Origin: Cognatishimia sp. 1_MG-2023
Lineage (GTDB): Bacteria > Pseudomonadota > Alphaproteobacteria > Rhodobacterales > Rhodobacteraceae
Direction: 5' to 3'
Length of the DNA stretch: 64,000 nucleotides
NCBI RefSeq assembly: GCF_030548175.1
Contig: NZ_JAUORX010000012.1
Span: forward strand, 16,606-80,605
Part shown: in pieces, positions 52,398 through 61,441 of the stretch
Layout: the number at the start of each line of letters is the position of its first letter
Position numbering within the stretch: the stretch's first letter is position 1
Made by a program: the position numbers and the translations under genes
The notes under the pieces: generated by a model
What the model was told of the DNA's origin: nothing
Seen by the model: only the letters and a program-made list of their open reading frames with translations
The model's database searches: none

Positions 52398-53873
52398 ATG
52401 TCTAATACTCCTATCTCCAAACTGACATTAAACGACCCGTCACTCTTGGAAACACGTGCCTTTGTGAATGGCCAATGGGTGGAAACACAGGATACCTTCC
52501 CCGTGCATAACCCCGCCACTGGTGAATGCATTGCCAATGTCGCGGACCTCCCCCTCAGCGAAGTGCGTGCTGCGGTCGATGCCGCCGAAATCGCTCAAAA
52601 AGATTGGGCAAAACACACTGGCAAAGAACGCAGCATCATTTTACGCAAATGGTACGATCTTATGCTTGAAAATGCAGACGATCTTGCAACCATTCTAACG
52701 GCTGAAATGGGCAAACCTTGGGCAGAAGCCCGTGGCGAAATCATGTATGGTGCGTCATTCATCGAATGGTTCGCCGAAGAGGCCAAGCGCATTTACGGCG
52801 ATATTATACCCGGCCATCAGCGCGACAAACGCATTGTTGTTCTGAAGCAGCCGGTCGGCGTAGTAGGCTCTATTACGCCTTGGAACTTCCCCAATGCGAT
52901 GATTGCCCGCAAAGTCGCACCGGCTTTGGCAGTAGGCTGTAGCTTTGTGGCCCGCCCAGCAGAATTGACTCCGCTATCTGCCTTGGCAATGGCTGTTCTT
53001 GGTCAACGCGCGGGCATTCCAGCCGGTGTCTTTAACGTTGTCACCTCCAGCAACAGCGCAGGTGTCGGCCAAGAGCTGTGCGCCAATGAAAAGATTGCAA
53101 AGATCACGTTCACCGGCTCAACCCGAGTCGGTAAAATCCTGATGCACCAGTGCAGCAATACCATCAAGAAAATGTCGCTAGAGCTAGGCGGCAATGCCCC
53201 TTTCATCGTCTTTGACGACGCAGATATTGATGCCGCCGTCGAAGGCGCGATGATCGCAAAATACCGCAACAACGGCCAAACCTGTGTCTGCGCCAACCGT
53301 ATCTATGTGCAAGCGGGCGTTTATGATGCCTTTGCAAAGAAACTGGTAGAAAAAACCAAATCGCTCTCTGTCGGCGACGGTTTTACCGATGGGATTACAA
53401 CCGGGCCAATGATCAACGACGCTGCTGTTGAAAAAGTAGAAGCGCATATTTCAGACGCCGTAGAAAAAGGCGCAAATATTGCACTGGGCGGCAAGCGTTC
53501 AGACTTAGGCGGCACGTTCTTTGAACCCACAGTTCTAACCGATGTCACCCGGGATATGGTCGTCTCCAAAGAAGAAACCTTTGGCCCAGTCGCCCCATTG
53601 TTCAAATTCGAAGACGAAGCAGATGTTGTCGACATGGCCAATGATAGCGAATTCGGTCTTGCGGCCTATTTCTACAGCCGCGACCTAGCCCGCGTCTGGC
53701 GTGTCGCCGAAGCATTGGAAACAGGAATGGTTGGCGTCAACACCGGCCTATTTTCAACCGAGGCCGCCCCATTTGGTGGCGTCAAACAATCAGGCCTAGG
53801 CCGCGAAGGCTCTAAATATGGTGCAGATGACTATCTAGAACTGAAATATGTGTGCCTTGGAGAAATCAACTAA
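52398..53873 (+). CDS. gabD: Succinate-semialdehyde dehydrogenase
   Basis: A 491-residue aldehyde dehydrogenase of the GabD type. The catalytic Glu is in LELGGNAPF and the nucleophilic Cys in NNGQTCVCANR; the Cys-x-Cys pair matches the redox-sensitive pair known in SSADH. Uses NADP(+) in many relatives. Start ATG 52398, with AAAGG eight bases upstream. Ends 24 bases before a strong terminator. Confidence 0.92.
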   Translation: MSNTPISKLTLNDPSLLETRAFVNGQWVETQDTFPVHNPATGECIANVADLPLSEVRAAVDAAEIAQKDWAKHTGKERSIILRKWYDLMLENADDLATILTAEMGKPWAEARGEIMYGASFIEWFAEEAKRIYGDIIPGHQRDKRIVVLKQPVGVVGSITPWNFPNAMIARKVAPALAVGCSFVARPAELTPLSALAMAVLGQRAGIPAGVFNVVTSSNSAGVGQELCANEKIAKITFTGSTRVGKILMHQCSNTIKKMSLELGGNAPFIVFDDADIDAAVEGAMIAKYRNNGQTCVCANRIYVQAGVYDAFAKKLVEKTKSLSVGDGFTDGITTGPMINDAAVEKVEAHISDAVEKGANIALGGKRSDLGGTFFEPTVLTDVTRDMVVSKEETFGPVAPLFKFEDEADVVDMANDSEFGLAAYFYSRDLARVWRVAEALETGMVGVNTGLFSTEAAPFGGVKQSGLGREGSKYGADDYLELKYVCLGEIN

Positions 53874-53897
53874 GACACACCATAAGCTAAACAATTC

Positions 53898-53933
53898 AAA
53901 CCGCTGCGTGTGCAAACACTCAGCGGTTTTTTT
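53898..53933 (+). terminator. Rho-independent terminator after gabD
   Basis: A classic terminator: stem AAACCGCTG / CAGCGGTTT with an inner GTGT/ACAC pair, followed by a run of seven or more T. The leftward LysR gene ends just beyond it. Confidence 0.85.
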
Positions 53934-53943
53934 GCAAGGTCAG

Positions 53944-54849
53944 CTAAGAAAACACGCTCGTCATATCTGACTTTCGAACCCCATCTTCTAACCAACTCTG
54001 TAGTATAAATGCGGGTGAGTTTTGGGACGCCCCCTTTGGGATTGCCATCGAATACCAAACACATCTCACTTGACGAAAATCCAATGGCACCAAAGCACCG
54101 CTCGCAAACGCGCGCTCACACAAAACACGGTCAGCCAATACAAGACCTTCTCCGTCCTTAGCCGCATCAATCGCCAACGCAAGATTGGAATAAACATGTC
54201 CTTGTTGCCAAGCTGTGCTGTCAGGGACGTATTCTGTAAACCATTTACACCAAATTTCGCGACCATTATCATGGACTAACGGTACATTTCGCCAATCAAT
54301 CTGCCCATCATCACCGACCAGTCGCGCCTTGAGCTCAGGGGTACACGCCGGAAAGCCATCAATCGGAAAAAGGTCTCGGCGTTCCACCCCCCCCGTAGGC
54401 TGCCGGGTATCAAAGTGTATTACGATATCTGAATGAGACTCTTCTAGCGTGGGCGGCGACCAAGAAGGTCTAAGGTCCACCTCAATATTCGGAAATTCAT
54501 TACAAAATTCCGTCAGCCGAGATCGTAACCACAGCGATGCCAATGCCGGTTCTGCGACAACTGTTAGTGTCCCGCGCTGTGTCGATTTTAACAGCCCATT
54601 GCAGCCATCCCGCAAAGACTGAAATCCTGTTGAAATTTGCGGGATAAGCGAATGCCCATCGGCACTTAAAACAATCCCATTGCCTGATCGCACAAATAAT
54701 TCAGTGCCAAACCATTGTTCCAGGTTTTTGACATGGGTGCTGACAACACTCGGGCTCACATTCAATTCCCGACCAGCACTGGCAAAACTGCCGAGTCGCG
54801 CAGCGGCCTCAAATGCACGTAGTGCGTTCAGGTGTCTAAGAGAAAACAT
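53944..54849 (-). CDS. GcvA-like LysR-family regulator
   Basis: A 301-residue LysR, paralogue of those at 6836 and 61669 (all begin HLNALRAFEAAAR). Helix-turn-helix LNVSPSVVSTHVKNLEQWFG. Divergent from the Tat-exported binding-protein gene at 54990 across 140 bases, the same arrangement as the 61669/62692 pair. Confidence 0.88.
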   Translation of the reverse strand: MFSLRHLNALRAFEAAARLGSFASAGRELNVSPSVVSTHVKNLEQWFGTELFVRSGNGIVLSADGHSLIPQISTGFQSLRDGCNGLLKSTQRGTLTVVAEPALASLWLRSRLTEFCNEFPNIEVDLRPSWSPPTLEESHSDIVIHFDTRQPTGGVERRDLFPIDGFPACTPELKARLVGDDGQIDWRNVPLVHDNGREIWCKWFTEYVPDSTAWQQGHVYSNLALAIDAAKDGEGLVLADRVLCERAFASGALVPLDFRQVRCVWYSMAIPKGASQNSPAFILQSWLEDGVRKSDMTSVFS

Positions 54850-54989
54850 GATGACCTCAGCATATATAAAATAGATGCTGAGGTCCAGATATTTGAACTC
54901 ATAACCCCTTTATACATGCCTGTAAGATCGGGTTAGCGCCCCCGTTGGACCAACGGTCCACCCGGAGGAAAAACATTAGGGAGAATAGA

Positions 54990-56078
54990 ATGCCAAACGC
55001 AAAAGCCGTTAATCGCCGTCGTTTTCTAAAAACCAGTTCCGCAGCAGGGCTCGCGCTCGGCTCAGGTCTACTTGCCGCCCCCGCCCTCGCCCAGACCCGC
55101 ACCGTAAAAATCGGCTCCTATGGTGGCTTCTTTGAGGACAGCTTTAAGGCCAGCATCTTTCCAGAATTCGAAGCCGCCACTGGCATCAAAGTTCAAAGCG
55201 TCACCCAACCGGATTCTTCTGGCTGGCTGTTGACCATGCACCAAGCAATCCAAGCGGGTTCTATTCCAACTGATTTGTCACTTCACGTCCCGATGAGCGT
55301 CATCAAAGGGGATCGTATGAACACAGTATTTGACGCATTAGACCCTAAAAAGATCCCGAACCTCAGCAATGTGTCCGATGGCTTTCTAAACATGACGCAG
55401 GATGGCCTAAAAGGCATCGGCGCCTTCAGCTACTACTCCTCACTGGTGGTCAATACCGACGAAGTCGATGCCCCAACAAGCTGGACAGAACTATGGGACG
55501 TTGACCGCTTCCAAGCTAGCCTCGGCTTCCCAAGCGAACTCGCCTCTCCATTGCTCGATATCACAGCAGTTGTTTTCTTTGGTGGCCCTGAAATTCTAAA
55601 AACCCGCGAGGGCATTCAAACCGTCGTTGATAAAATCGGCGAAATGAATCCAAACATCGCGCTTTGGTATAGCTCAACCAGTCAAATGGAGCAGTCGTTG
55701 AAAAACAACGATGTCATCGGTGGCATGTTGTATCACGATGTTGCTGGTTTACTTGCATCAGACGGCGTACCGCTGGCTTCTATCTTCCCAAAAGAAGGCA
55801 ACCCAGTCGACTTTAACTCTTGGACATTGTCCCGCGGTAGTGAAAATATTGATGAATCCCATGAATTCATCAACTTCTGCTGCCAGCCTGAAATCCAAGC
55901 TTTGCAATCACGTGCAATCGGCGTTGCGCCTGTCGTTGATGTCGCCACAACAGACCTGACTGAAGACGAAGTCAGCGCCGTTGCAGGCACACCATCGTTC
56001 CCAATGAGCTATGATGTCTTGTTGAACGAAGAGAGCTTTATCGACGAAGCCTTCAAGCGCATGCGCTCAAACAGCTAA
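54990..56078 (+). CDS. Tat-exported PotD-like ABC substrate-binding protein
   Basis: A 362-residue extracellular solute-binding protein of the PotD/PotF kind. N-terminus has the Tat motif NRRRFLKTSSAAG and a cleavage site after APALA. ATG 54990 follows AGGGAG. It is homologous over its full length to the protein encoded at 62692. No ATPase or permease gene is adjacent, so it is either an orphan that uses the other module's channel, or a sensor. The ligand may be a polyamine, given the neighbouring GABA genes; this is inference. Confidence 0.88.
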   Translation: MPNAKAVNRRRFLKTSSAAGLALGSGLLAAPALAQTRTVKIGSYGGFFEDSFKASIFPEFEAATGIKVQSVTQPDSSGWLLTMHQAIQAGSIPTDLSLHVPMSVIKGDRMNTVFDALDPKKIPNLSNVSDGFLNMTQDGLKGIGAFSYYSSLVVNTDEVDAPTSWTELWDVDRFQASLGFPSELASPLLDITAVVFFGGPEILKTREGIQTVVDKIGEMNPNIALWYSSTSQMEQSLKNNDVIGGMLYHDVAGLLASDGVPLASIFPKEGNPVDFNSWTLSRGSENIDESHEFINFCCQPEIQALQSRAIGVAPVVDVATTDLTEDEVSAVAGTPSFPMSYDVLLNEESFIDEAFKRMRSNS

Positions 56079-56094
56079 TACACCAGATGTCCCT

Positions 56095-56127
56095 TGAGGT
56101 GCCCTACATTGGGGCACCTCATTCTTT
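56095..56127 (+). terminator. Terminator after the PotD-like gene
   Basis: A perfect 10-bp stem (TGAGGTGCCC / GGGCACCTCA) followed by TTCTTT, 16 bases past the stop. It separates the binding protein from the hydrolase gene. Confidence 0.7.
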
Positions 56128-56153
56128 AAACCAACAAACTGGAATGTGGCGGA

Positions 56154-56963
56154 ATGGAATTTTCCTACGGCAAAGCCCAAACATCCGATGGGGAAACCCT
56201 TGTCTATAAAACTGCAGGCGACGGACCTGTGAATGTTATCTTTATGGGCGGCTGGGGATGCACCAAAGATTATTATGACGAAACACTTGCCCTCTTATCA
56301 CTAGAGGGTCTGCGCATTTTGATTTTCGACCTGCGCGGTCAAGGCGAGTCTAGCGAACGCAGCGGCAATTACACATCTGAAAGACAAGCCCAAGATGTGC
56401 TGGATGTCGCGGATGCCGCGGGTATGGAAACATTCGTAGCCATTGGCCAATCTATGGGTGCCAAATACGTACAACACGTGCCTATCTTGGCTCCAAAGCG
56501 CGTCTCTGGGCTGATATTGGTTGCAGGTTGCCCTGCGGGCGCTATCGACATCGCTGACTCTGAAATCGCAGAAATTGCAGGCTATGCTGGTAGTCGCGAT
56601 GCGATGCGCGAAACGCATCACGCGATGATCACGCAGCCCATTCCACATGCAACATCAGAACTATGGATCAAGCAGGCCGCTGAAATCAGCCATACCGTCC
56701 TATTTCAGACTCTAAACCACTGCTTCAGAGATGATTTTGAACAGGCAGTTATCGCAGCTACAATGCCGCCAACCCTTATCGTTGGCGCAATCCACGATAA
56801 ATTTTTTCCAGTTGAGATGATGCAAACGCGTGTGACGCAGATAATCTCCGGTGCCAGAGAAGTATATTTGGATTGCGGTCATGAAATTCCCAGCGAGCGC
56901 CCATCAGAACTTGCCATCGCCATAGAAAGCTTCGTCGCAGGCCAAGCCATTGCCACCGCTTAG
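56154..56963 (+). CDS. Alpha/beta hydrolase
   Basis: A 269-residue alpha/beta-hydrolase with nucleophile elbow GQSMG (Ser near 100), acid in AIHDKF (near 215) and His in DCGHE (near 243). The oxyanion segment MGGWGCTKDYY follows strand 3. Esterase, thioesterase, amidase or C-C hydrolase are all possible. It precedes a RidA gene in the same direction by 42 bases. Confidence 0.82.
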   Translation: MEFSYGKAQTSDGETLVYKTAGDGPVNVIFMGGWGCTKDYYDETLALLSLEGLRILIFDLRGQGESSERSGNYTSERQAQDVLDVADAAGMETFVAIGQSMGAKYVQHVPILAPKRVSGLILVAGCPAGAIDIADSEIAEIAGYAGSRDAMRETHHAMITQPIPHATSELWIKQAAEISHTVLFQTLNHCFRDDFEQAVIAATMPPTLIVGAIHDKFFPVEMMQTRVTQIISGAREVYLDCGHEIPSERPSELAIAIESFVAGQAIATA

Positions 56964-57005
56964 AACGCTGAAACACGCAGCAGCACAGATAATATCAGGA
57001 CGATC

Positions 57006-57404
57006 ATGAAACCTTTTAAAACCTATAAGCCTGCCGGAACAAAAGAACCTTATGGCACATATGTACATGCGCTCGAGGTACCTGCCGGCGCACGCACAAT
57101 CTATATCTCAGGCCAAATCCCGGTTGCCCCTGATGGAACTGTACCAAAAACCATGACGGAACAGGCACGGATTTGCTGGGGCAACATCGAAAGCATCCTT
57201 CAAGAAGCCGGATTAACCACAGCACATCTGGTTCAGGTTTCGATGTATCTCACCGATCGCAGCCTCTACCAAGAGGCCGATAGCGTCAGCGCTGAGTTCC
57301 TAAAGAACCACCGCACAGCCGCTGCCTGCTACGAGGTGAGCTCTTTGATCGAAGACGACTGGCTAATCGAAGTAGACGCCATTGCCGCAGTTGTAGACGA
57401 ATAG
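57006..57404 (+). CDS. RidA-family protein, second copy
   Basis: A 132-residue RidA-family protein, paralogue of the one at 8511 (YKP..PYGTYVHALE, SGQIPVAPDGTVPKTM, NHRTAAACYEV). May detoxify enamines made by the plasmid's PLP enzymes. It stops just before two terminators and converges on the replication initiator gene. Confidence 0.88.
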   Translation: MKPFKTYKPAGTKEPYGTYVHALEVPAGARTIYISGQIPVAPDGTVPKTMTEQARICWGNIESILQEAGLTTAHLVQVSMYLTDRSLYQEADSVSAEFLKNHRTAAACYEVSSLIEDDWLIEVDAIAAVVDE

Positions 57405-57411
57405 GCATCCC

Positions 57412-57485
57412 ACCGCCCATTGGCAGTGCCTTTGGGCGGTTTTTCCTTTGAAATGTGTCTCTATTCAACTGTTAGAGACACATTT
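57412..57485. terminator. Tandem terminators between RidA and repA genes
   Basis: Two stems in succession: ACCGCCCA / TGGGCGGT (57412-57440) followed by TTTTT, and a perfect 13-bp repeat AAATGTGTCTCTA / TAGAGACACATTT (57451-57485). Together they should insulate the replication initiator from transcription on both sides. Confidence 0.8.
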
Positions 57486-57514
57486 TCAACACAGCCCAGT
57501 AAGCAACAGCCGCC

Positions 57515-58546
57515 CTATATCGGATTGCGCTCTGCAAACTGGCGGAAGAAAGCCAAATAGGCTTTGTCTGCGTCCCGCGGTGCATCTTTACCCGCGGCCC
57601 ACCTGCGCCATTCAGATTCCACATGATAGATGTCATATCCCGGATAGCGCAGCTTTGCGGTTTCATAGGTCTCAGGCCGCAGCGCCTCCCCTGCCCGATC
57701 CAACCACGCAGGCCTTGGCTTGATCTGCGGCTGCTCTACAACAGCTTCTACGCGGCCACCCAGGCGGGCTTTGCGACCAACTTTGGAATATTCCAGCTCG
57801 CGATCCACAGCAGACTGTCCCGCCGCCGTTTTCTTAGACCATTCCAACACCACGCCAGCCACACGCCGCCCCTCTTTATAGGGCGTCATCTTCACATCAT
57901 AGTCCGACAACTGGTTCACCTCTTCAACCGCAGGCGCCAGTGCGCGCAGGTTCAGGTTGGACCATGTTGTCAGTTTGCCTTTTGGCACCCCAAGAATGCC
58001 TCGCAGCTCTTCAAGCTTAAACTTCTCAGAGGATTTAAAGCGCAGGTTCCCGCGTTTCTGCACCATCTCATACAGCGTCAGCGCATATTTAGACGAAAGC
58101 GCAAACATCACCTCTTTTTGCAGTCGCGCAAAGACAGTCGAGTTCTTAATGATCTTTCGCAGCGCCCGTGGGATTTCATAATACAACAATCCATCCGACT
58201 GCTCGAGTTCGATGTTCCCCCCCAGCAGCTGCACCCGTTCAATCGCCGGTTCACCGTCCTTCAGCACCGAAACTTTCACAATCGCGCGCATCAGCCGTTC
58301 AACAGACTCGCCGATCCGATCATTCGAATTATGACTGCCCCGCAACGTCGCCTTAGACACATGATGCACCACAGGCTTATCAATCTCTTCCCAGGCGTGT
58401 TCCAACATCAAGTTATAGATGCGCCGGTCATTCAATGTCAGCGGCGTCACCTCAACCAAATCCACCAACTCACCGGGTTTAATCAATGAATCCGCATTTG
58501 GTTTTGCATCTAAACTGCTGTATGGTTTTTTAACGTCTTCCGCCAT
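57515..58546 (-). CDS. repA: Plasmid replication initiator (Rep_3-like)
   Basis: A 343-residue initiator of the kind found on roseobacter plasmids. The winged-helix Rep_3 pattern is visible: LTLNDRRIYNLMLEHAW near residues 36-52 and KYALTLYEMVQKRGN around 155, then a basic C-terminus with the SEWRRWAAGKDAPRD segment. It should bind the iterons at 58756-58828 and open the origin. Rep_3 versus other roseobacter initiator classes is judged by pattern only. Read leftward, away from parAB. Confidence 0.85.
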   Translation of the reverse strand: MAEDVKKPYSSLDAKPNADSLIKPGELVDLVEVTPLTLNDRRIYNLMLEHAWEEIDKPVVHHVSKATLRGSHNSNDRIGESVERLMRAIVKVSVLKDGEPAIERVQLLGGNIELEQSDGLLYYEIPRALRKIIKNSTVFARLQKEVMFALSSKYALTLYEMVQKRGNLRFKSSEKFKLEELRGILGVPKGKLTTWSNLNLRALAPAVEEVNQLSDYDVKMTPYKEGRRVAGVVLEWSKKTAAGQSAVDRELEYSKVGRKARLGGRVEAVVEQPQIKPRPAWLDRAGEALRPETYETAKLRYPGYDIYHVESEWRRWAAGKDAPRDADKAYLAFFRQFAERNPI

Positions 58547-58565
58547 TTCGACTGCTTACATCAAA

Positions 58566-58596
58566 CTCTTACTTTTTGTTTTTTACTTTGTAAGAG
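58566..58596. promoter_or_regulatory. Candidate initiator autorepression operator
   Basis: Inverted repeat CTCTTAC (58566-58572) / GTAAGAG (58590-58596) directly in front of the initiator start. The arm GTAAGAG equals the core of the fourth iteron, as is typical when Rep dimers repress their own gene. Confidence 0.5.
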
Positions 58597-58755
58597 AAAT
58601 GGTATTTCACGTCAATCAACAGAAGCTTAATCTTACGCACGCACCCAATAAGTAATTTTTAAGAAATAGCAATTTCAGGAAAATTCCGCATTTCCCAGTG
58701 ATAAACGAATCAAAACAAAGGGAAATTTAGACCCTAAATATGCCCCATCCGATTC

Positions 58756-58828
58756 GTAAGCTTTCCCCACCCAATCTGTAAGTTTAACGATCCCAAAATG
58801 TAAGCTTATGCACCCATTGTGTAAGAGT
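58756..58828. repeat. Iterons, putative origin of replication
   Basis: Four copies of an 8-mer GTAAGNNT begin at 58756, 58778, 58800 and 58821, so they repeat every 21-22 bases, about two helical turns. Versions read GTAAGCTT, GTAAGTTT, GTAAGCTT and GTAAGAGT. Flanks are AT-rich (58600-58755 and 58830-59070), suitable for strand opening. No DnaA box of exact consensus is seen. The gap 58547-59075 contains no gene. Confidence 0.65.
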
Positions 58829-59075
58829 AACCCAATTTTCGTATTTAAAAACAAATGGATAGATCACACGAACACTTGAACTAAAAGAATCAGAACTAGA
58901 AATTCAGAGCTTCAAAGAGTCTTTTCCAACACAGATAGCCCCTATTCTCATAGGATTATGAAAATCAACCCACATGTTTCTTGCTAAGACCTCTATCTTT
59001 TGAAAAAACAAAACTAACCTTTCGAGTTTTGCTTTTTCATCGAAACTTCGAAAATAATCAAAAATGCGAGGTTTC

Positions 59076-60278
59076 ATGACAAATCCAATCTTACCCTCGA
59101 TTGCACTAGATGACTTAGATCGTTTATCAAATCGCGCCAGCTCTGTCATTGATCGCCTACGTGATCAAGTATTCGCACCGGGCACGCAAAAAGCCCTAGA
59201 CTTGCGGTTTAATGTACGGACTGCGGCCCACATGATTGGCCGCTCAGAGACGCTGATCAGAGAAGCAGAGAAAGAAGGCCGCTTACCAGAACCGGAAAAA
59301 GACCCAAAAACCGGACGCCGCAAAGGTTATGCTCTGCACGAAATTAACAACATGCGCGAAATTTTTGGCACCCTGCCCCACCGCGCACCAGATGACGAAG
59401 CACTGGTTCTTGCCGTGCAAAACTTCAAAGGCGGCGTTGGAAAATCGACCCTCGTAACACATCTGTCCCAATATCTCGCACTGCAAGGATATCGGGTCTG
59501 TGTCATTGATTGCGACAGCCAAGCCTCAACGACATCAATCTTTGGGTTAAACCCAGACATCGACATCGACGAAGACGAAGAAACACTTTACCCATTTTTC
59601 CAACACGGCGGCCCGCAGGATTTGCGCTACGCTTTACGGGCAACCTACTGGCCCGGCATTGCGATGGTTGCTGCAAACTTAGGCCTCTATGATGCCGAAT
59701 ATGAACTGGCCGGTCGCATGGCCCGTGAATCCGGTTTTGTACTGGACCGCCTGCGCGAAGGCATCAATTCCATCCGGGATCATTTCGACGTCATCTTGCT
59801 GGACCCGCCGCCCGCGCTTGGCATGATTTCATTATCTGTTCTGCGGGCAGCCGATGCTATTCTTGTTCCGACGCCGCCAAATAATGTTGATTTTGGCTCG
59901 ACGGTTCATTTCCTTAAAATGATGACCAGCACGCTCACAGAATTAGAACAAGTTGGTGGGTCGCATAGTTATAAATTTGTAAAGATCCTCGCCACCAAGA
60001 TGAACGATGGCAAGTCAGCTCATGTGGCGATCAAACGGATGATGGATGCGGTTTTTGCCGGGGATATGTTGCAATCGGTTCTAAAGGATTCTGCGGAAAT
60101 CGATAACGCAACAGCGAACCTGTTAACGGTCTATGAAATGACCGGCGCGTCCACACGGACTGAAACCCACAAACGCTGCCGGGCCTATTTAGATTCCATT
60201 GGGCGCGAGGTTGAAATCCTCATGCGAAAAACATGGCCAAGTCAACGCGACGCGCTGAGCCAGGAGGGGCTGTTATGA
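59076..60278 (+). CDS. parA: ParA-family partition ATPase
   Basis: A 400-residue type Ia ParA/RepA partition protein: N-terminal helix-turn-helix region (MIGRSETLIREAEKEGRLP), deviant Walker A KGGVGKST near residue 120, and an LDPPPALG Walker-B region. ATG 59076 is chosen, four bases after GAGG; an ATG at 59064 would add four residues. Overlaps parB by four bases. Confidence 0.92.
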   Translation: MTNPILPSIALDDLDRLSNRASSVIDRLRDQVFAPGTQKALDLRFNVRTAAHMIGRSETLIREAEKEGRLPEPEKDPKTGRRKGYALHEINNMREIFGTLPHRAPDDEALVLAVQNFKGGVGKSTLVTHLSQYLALQGYRVCVIDCDSQASTTSIFGLNPDIDIDEDEETLYPFFQHGGPQDLRYALRATYWPGIAMVAANLGLYDAEYELAGRMARESGFVLDRLREGINSIRDHFDVILLDPPPALGMISLSVLRAADAILVPTPPNNVDFGSTVHFLKMMTSTLTELEQVGGSHSYKFVKILATKMNDGKSAHVAIKRMMDAVFAGDMLQSVLKDSAEIDNATANLLTVYEMTGASTRTETHKRCRAYLDSIGREVEILMRKTWPSQRDALSQEGLL

Positions 60279-61288
60279 CAAAAAAACACGATGAAATTTT
60301 TGATGCGGTGCTGAGCGGAATTGGTTCGGATGAACGCAGTGCAAAGAAAGATCGCAGCGCCAGCCGTTTTCTAAAACGCGGCAATGCGATCGGTGACAAG
60401 TTAAGTGGCGAAGTCAGTGAAAAAACGCTGCACTGGGTCGACCCCGCGCGCTGCAAAATGTGGGACCGGCACAATCGAAATTATGCGCTGCTGACATCAG
60501 AAAACTGCGCCGATCTTATCGAAGGTATCCAGCAGCAAGGACAACAAGAATTTCCGGCTGTTGTGCGCAAAGTCAGCAATCAGGATGGTTTTGACTACGA
60601 GGTTATCTGCGGCGCGCGCCGTCACTTTGCGATCTCTTGGCTGCAAGCAAACAACTATCCGCAGTTCAAATATCTTATCGAAGTGCGCGATCTTTCCGAT
60701 GAAGAAGCCTTTCGTTTGGCTGACATCGAAAACCGTGACCGCGCGGATATCTCAGACTTTGAGCGGGCCCGCGATTACGCCGCAGCGGTAAAACTGTATT
60801 ACGGCGGCAAGCAAAAAGCGATGGCGCAAAGGTTGCAGGTGTCAGAGGCTTGGTTGTCCCGGTATCTGTTTTTGGCGAAGTTGCCGGATGATATTATCCA
60901 AGCTTACCCAAGCTCAAATGACATCAAAGAATTGCACGCACGAACTTTGAAACCTTTCTTGGCGCAGACTGACTCTCGGGCTGAAGTGATTGATCGCGCG
61001 ATGTGGCTTCGTCACATGCGCGCCGCGGGTGCGACATCTGACGGGATGCCTTGGAACGATCCTGCAAAAGTCCTAGAGGAGCTAAAGCGCGCAGGGCAGG
61101 GGAAGATGATTAAGCGCAAGGTACGCCCAACGCTAAAACACACCTACAGTGCTCATGGAACGGATTGTCAAATCAAGCGCACTGATAAAGGTCGGCAGAT
61201 TTTTCTGGAAATTGATAAAGACATCCCAGCAGCTGACCTGCGCAAGCTGCTGGACAAGTTTTTGTTAGACCGTGGCGAGGGATTATAA
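60275..61288 (+). CDS. parB: ParB-family partition protein
   Basis: A 337-residue ParB: N-terminal ParB/Srx domain with CGARRHFAISWL and DIENRDRADISDFERA, then the central KorB-like helix-turn-helix (AQRLQVSEAWLSRYLFLAKLP) that binds centromere sites. ATG 60275 follows AGGAGGGGC and overlaps parA (ATGA). Its stop codon overlaps a perfect palindrome. Confidence 0.92.
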   Translation: MTKKHDEIFDAVLSGIGSDERSAKKDRSASRFLKRGNAIGDKLSGEVSEKTLHWVDPARCKMWDRHNRNYALLTSENCADLIEGIQQQGQQEFPAVVRKVSNQDGFDYEVICGARRHFAISWLQANNYPQFKYLIEVRDLSDEEAFRLADIENRDRADISDFERARDYAAAVKLYYGGKQKAMAQRLQVSEAWLSRYLFLAKLPDDIIQAYPSSNDIKELHARTLKPFLAQTDSRAEVIDRAMWLRHMRAAGATSDGMPWNDPAKVLEELKRAGQGKMIKRKVRPTLKHTYSAHGTDCQIKRTDKGRQIFLEIDKDIPAADLRKLLDKFLLDRGEGL

Positions 61289-61356
61289 AATTGCCAATTG
61301 GCAATTTTCTTAAAAACTGTTCATTTTCAGTAGCTTACATCAAAATTGACAATTTT
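61287..61356. other. AT-rich palindromes downstream of parB (candidate parS)
   Basis: A perfect 22-base palindrome (61287-61308, core TTGCCAATTGGCAA) overlaps the parB stop, and a second, AAAATTG-A-CAATTTT, lies at 61342-61356. Between them, GCTTACATCAAA (61333-61344) repeats exactly the 12-mer at 58554-58565 in front of the initiator gene. These could be parS sites or an origin-linked element; the first could also act as a terminator. Confidence 0.5.
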
Positions 61357-61405
61357 TAGGCTTGGGCGGCTTTCATTCAGTCATTTAAACAAACCAATGC
61401 ACGCG

Positions 61406-61441
61406 ACGGCAGCAATCCTGATGGATTAGCTGCCGTTTTTT
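61406..61441 (+). terminator. Terminator after parAB
   Basis: Stem ACGGCAGC-AATCC / GGATTAGCTGCCGT with one bulged base, followed by a run of seven T. Should end the parAB transcript. Confidence 0.8.

Noticed and set aside
57623..58489. 288-codon plus-strand frame opposite the replication initiator
   Set aside because: Arg/His/Phe-rich composition and complete overlap with the initiator gene; no ribosome-binding site.
58756..58828. CRISPR-like reading of the GTAAG repeats
   Set aside because: The repeated unit is only 8 bases with 13-14 base intervals and no cas genes; iterons beside a replication initiator explain it.
58904..59149. 81-codon minus-strand frame ahead of parA
   Set aside because: AT-rich leader sequence overlapping the parA start, no ribosome-binding site; more likely origin/promoter DNA.
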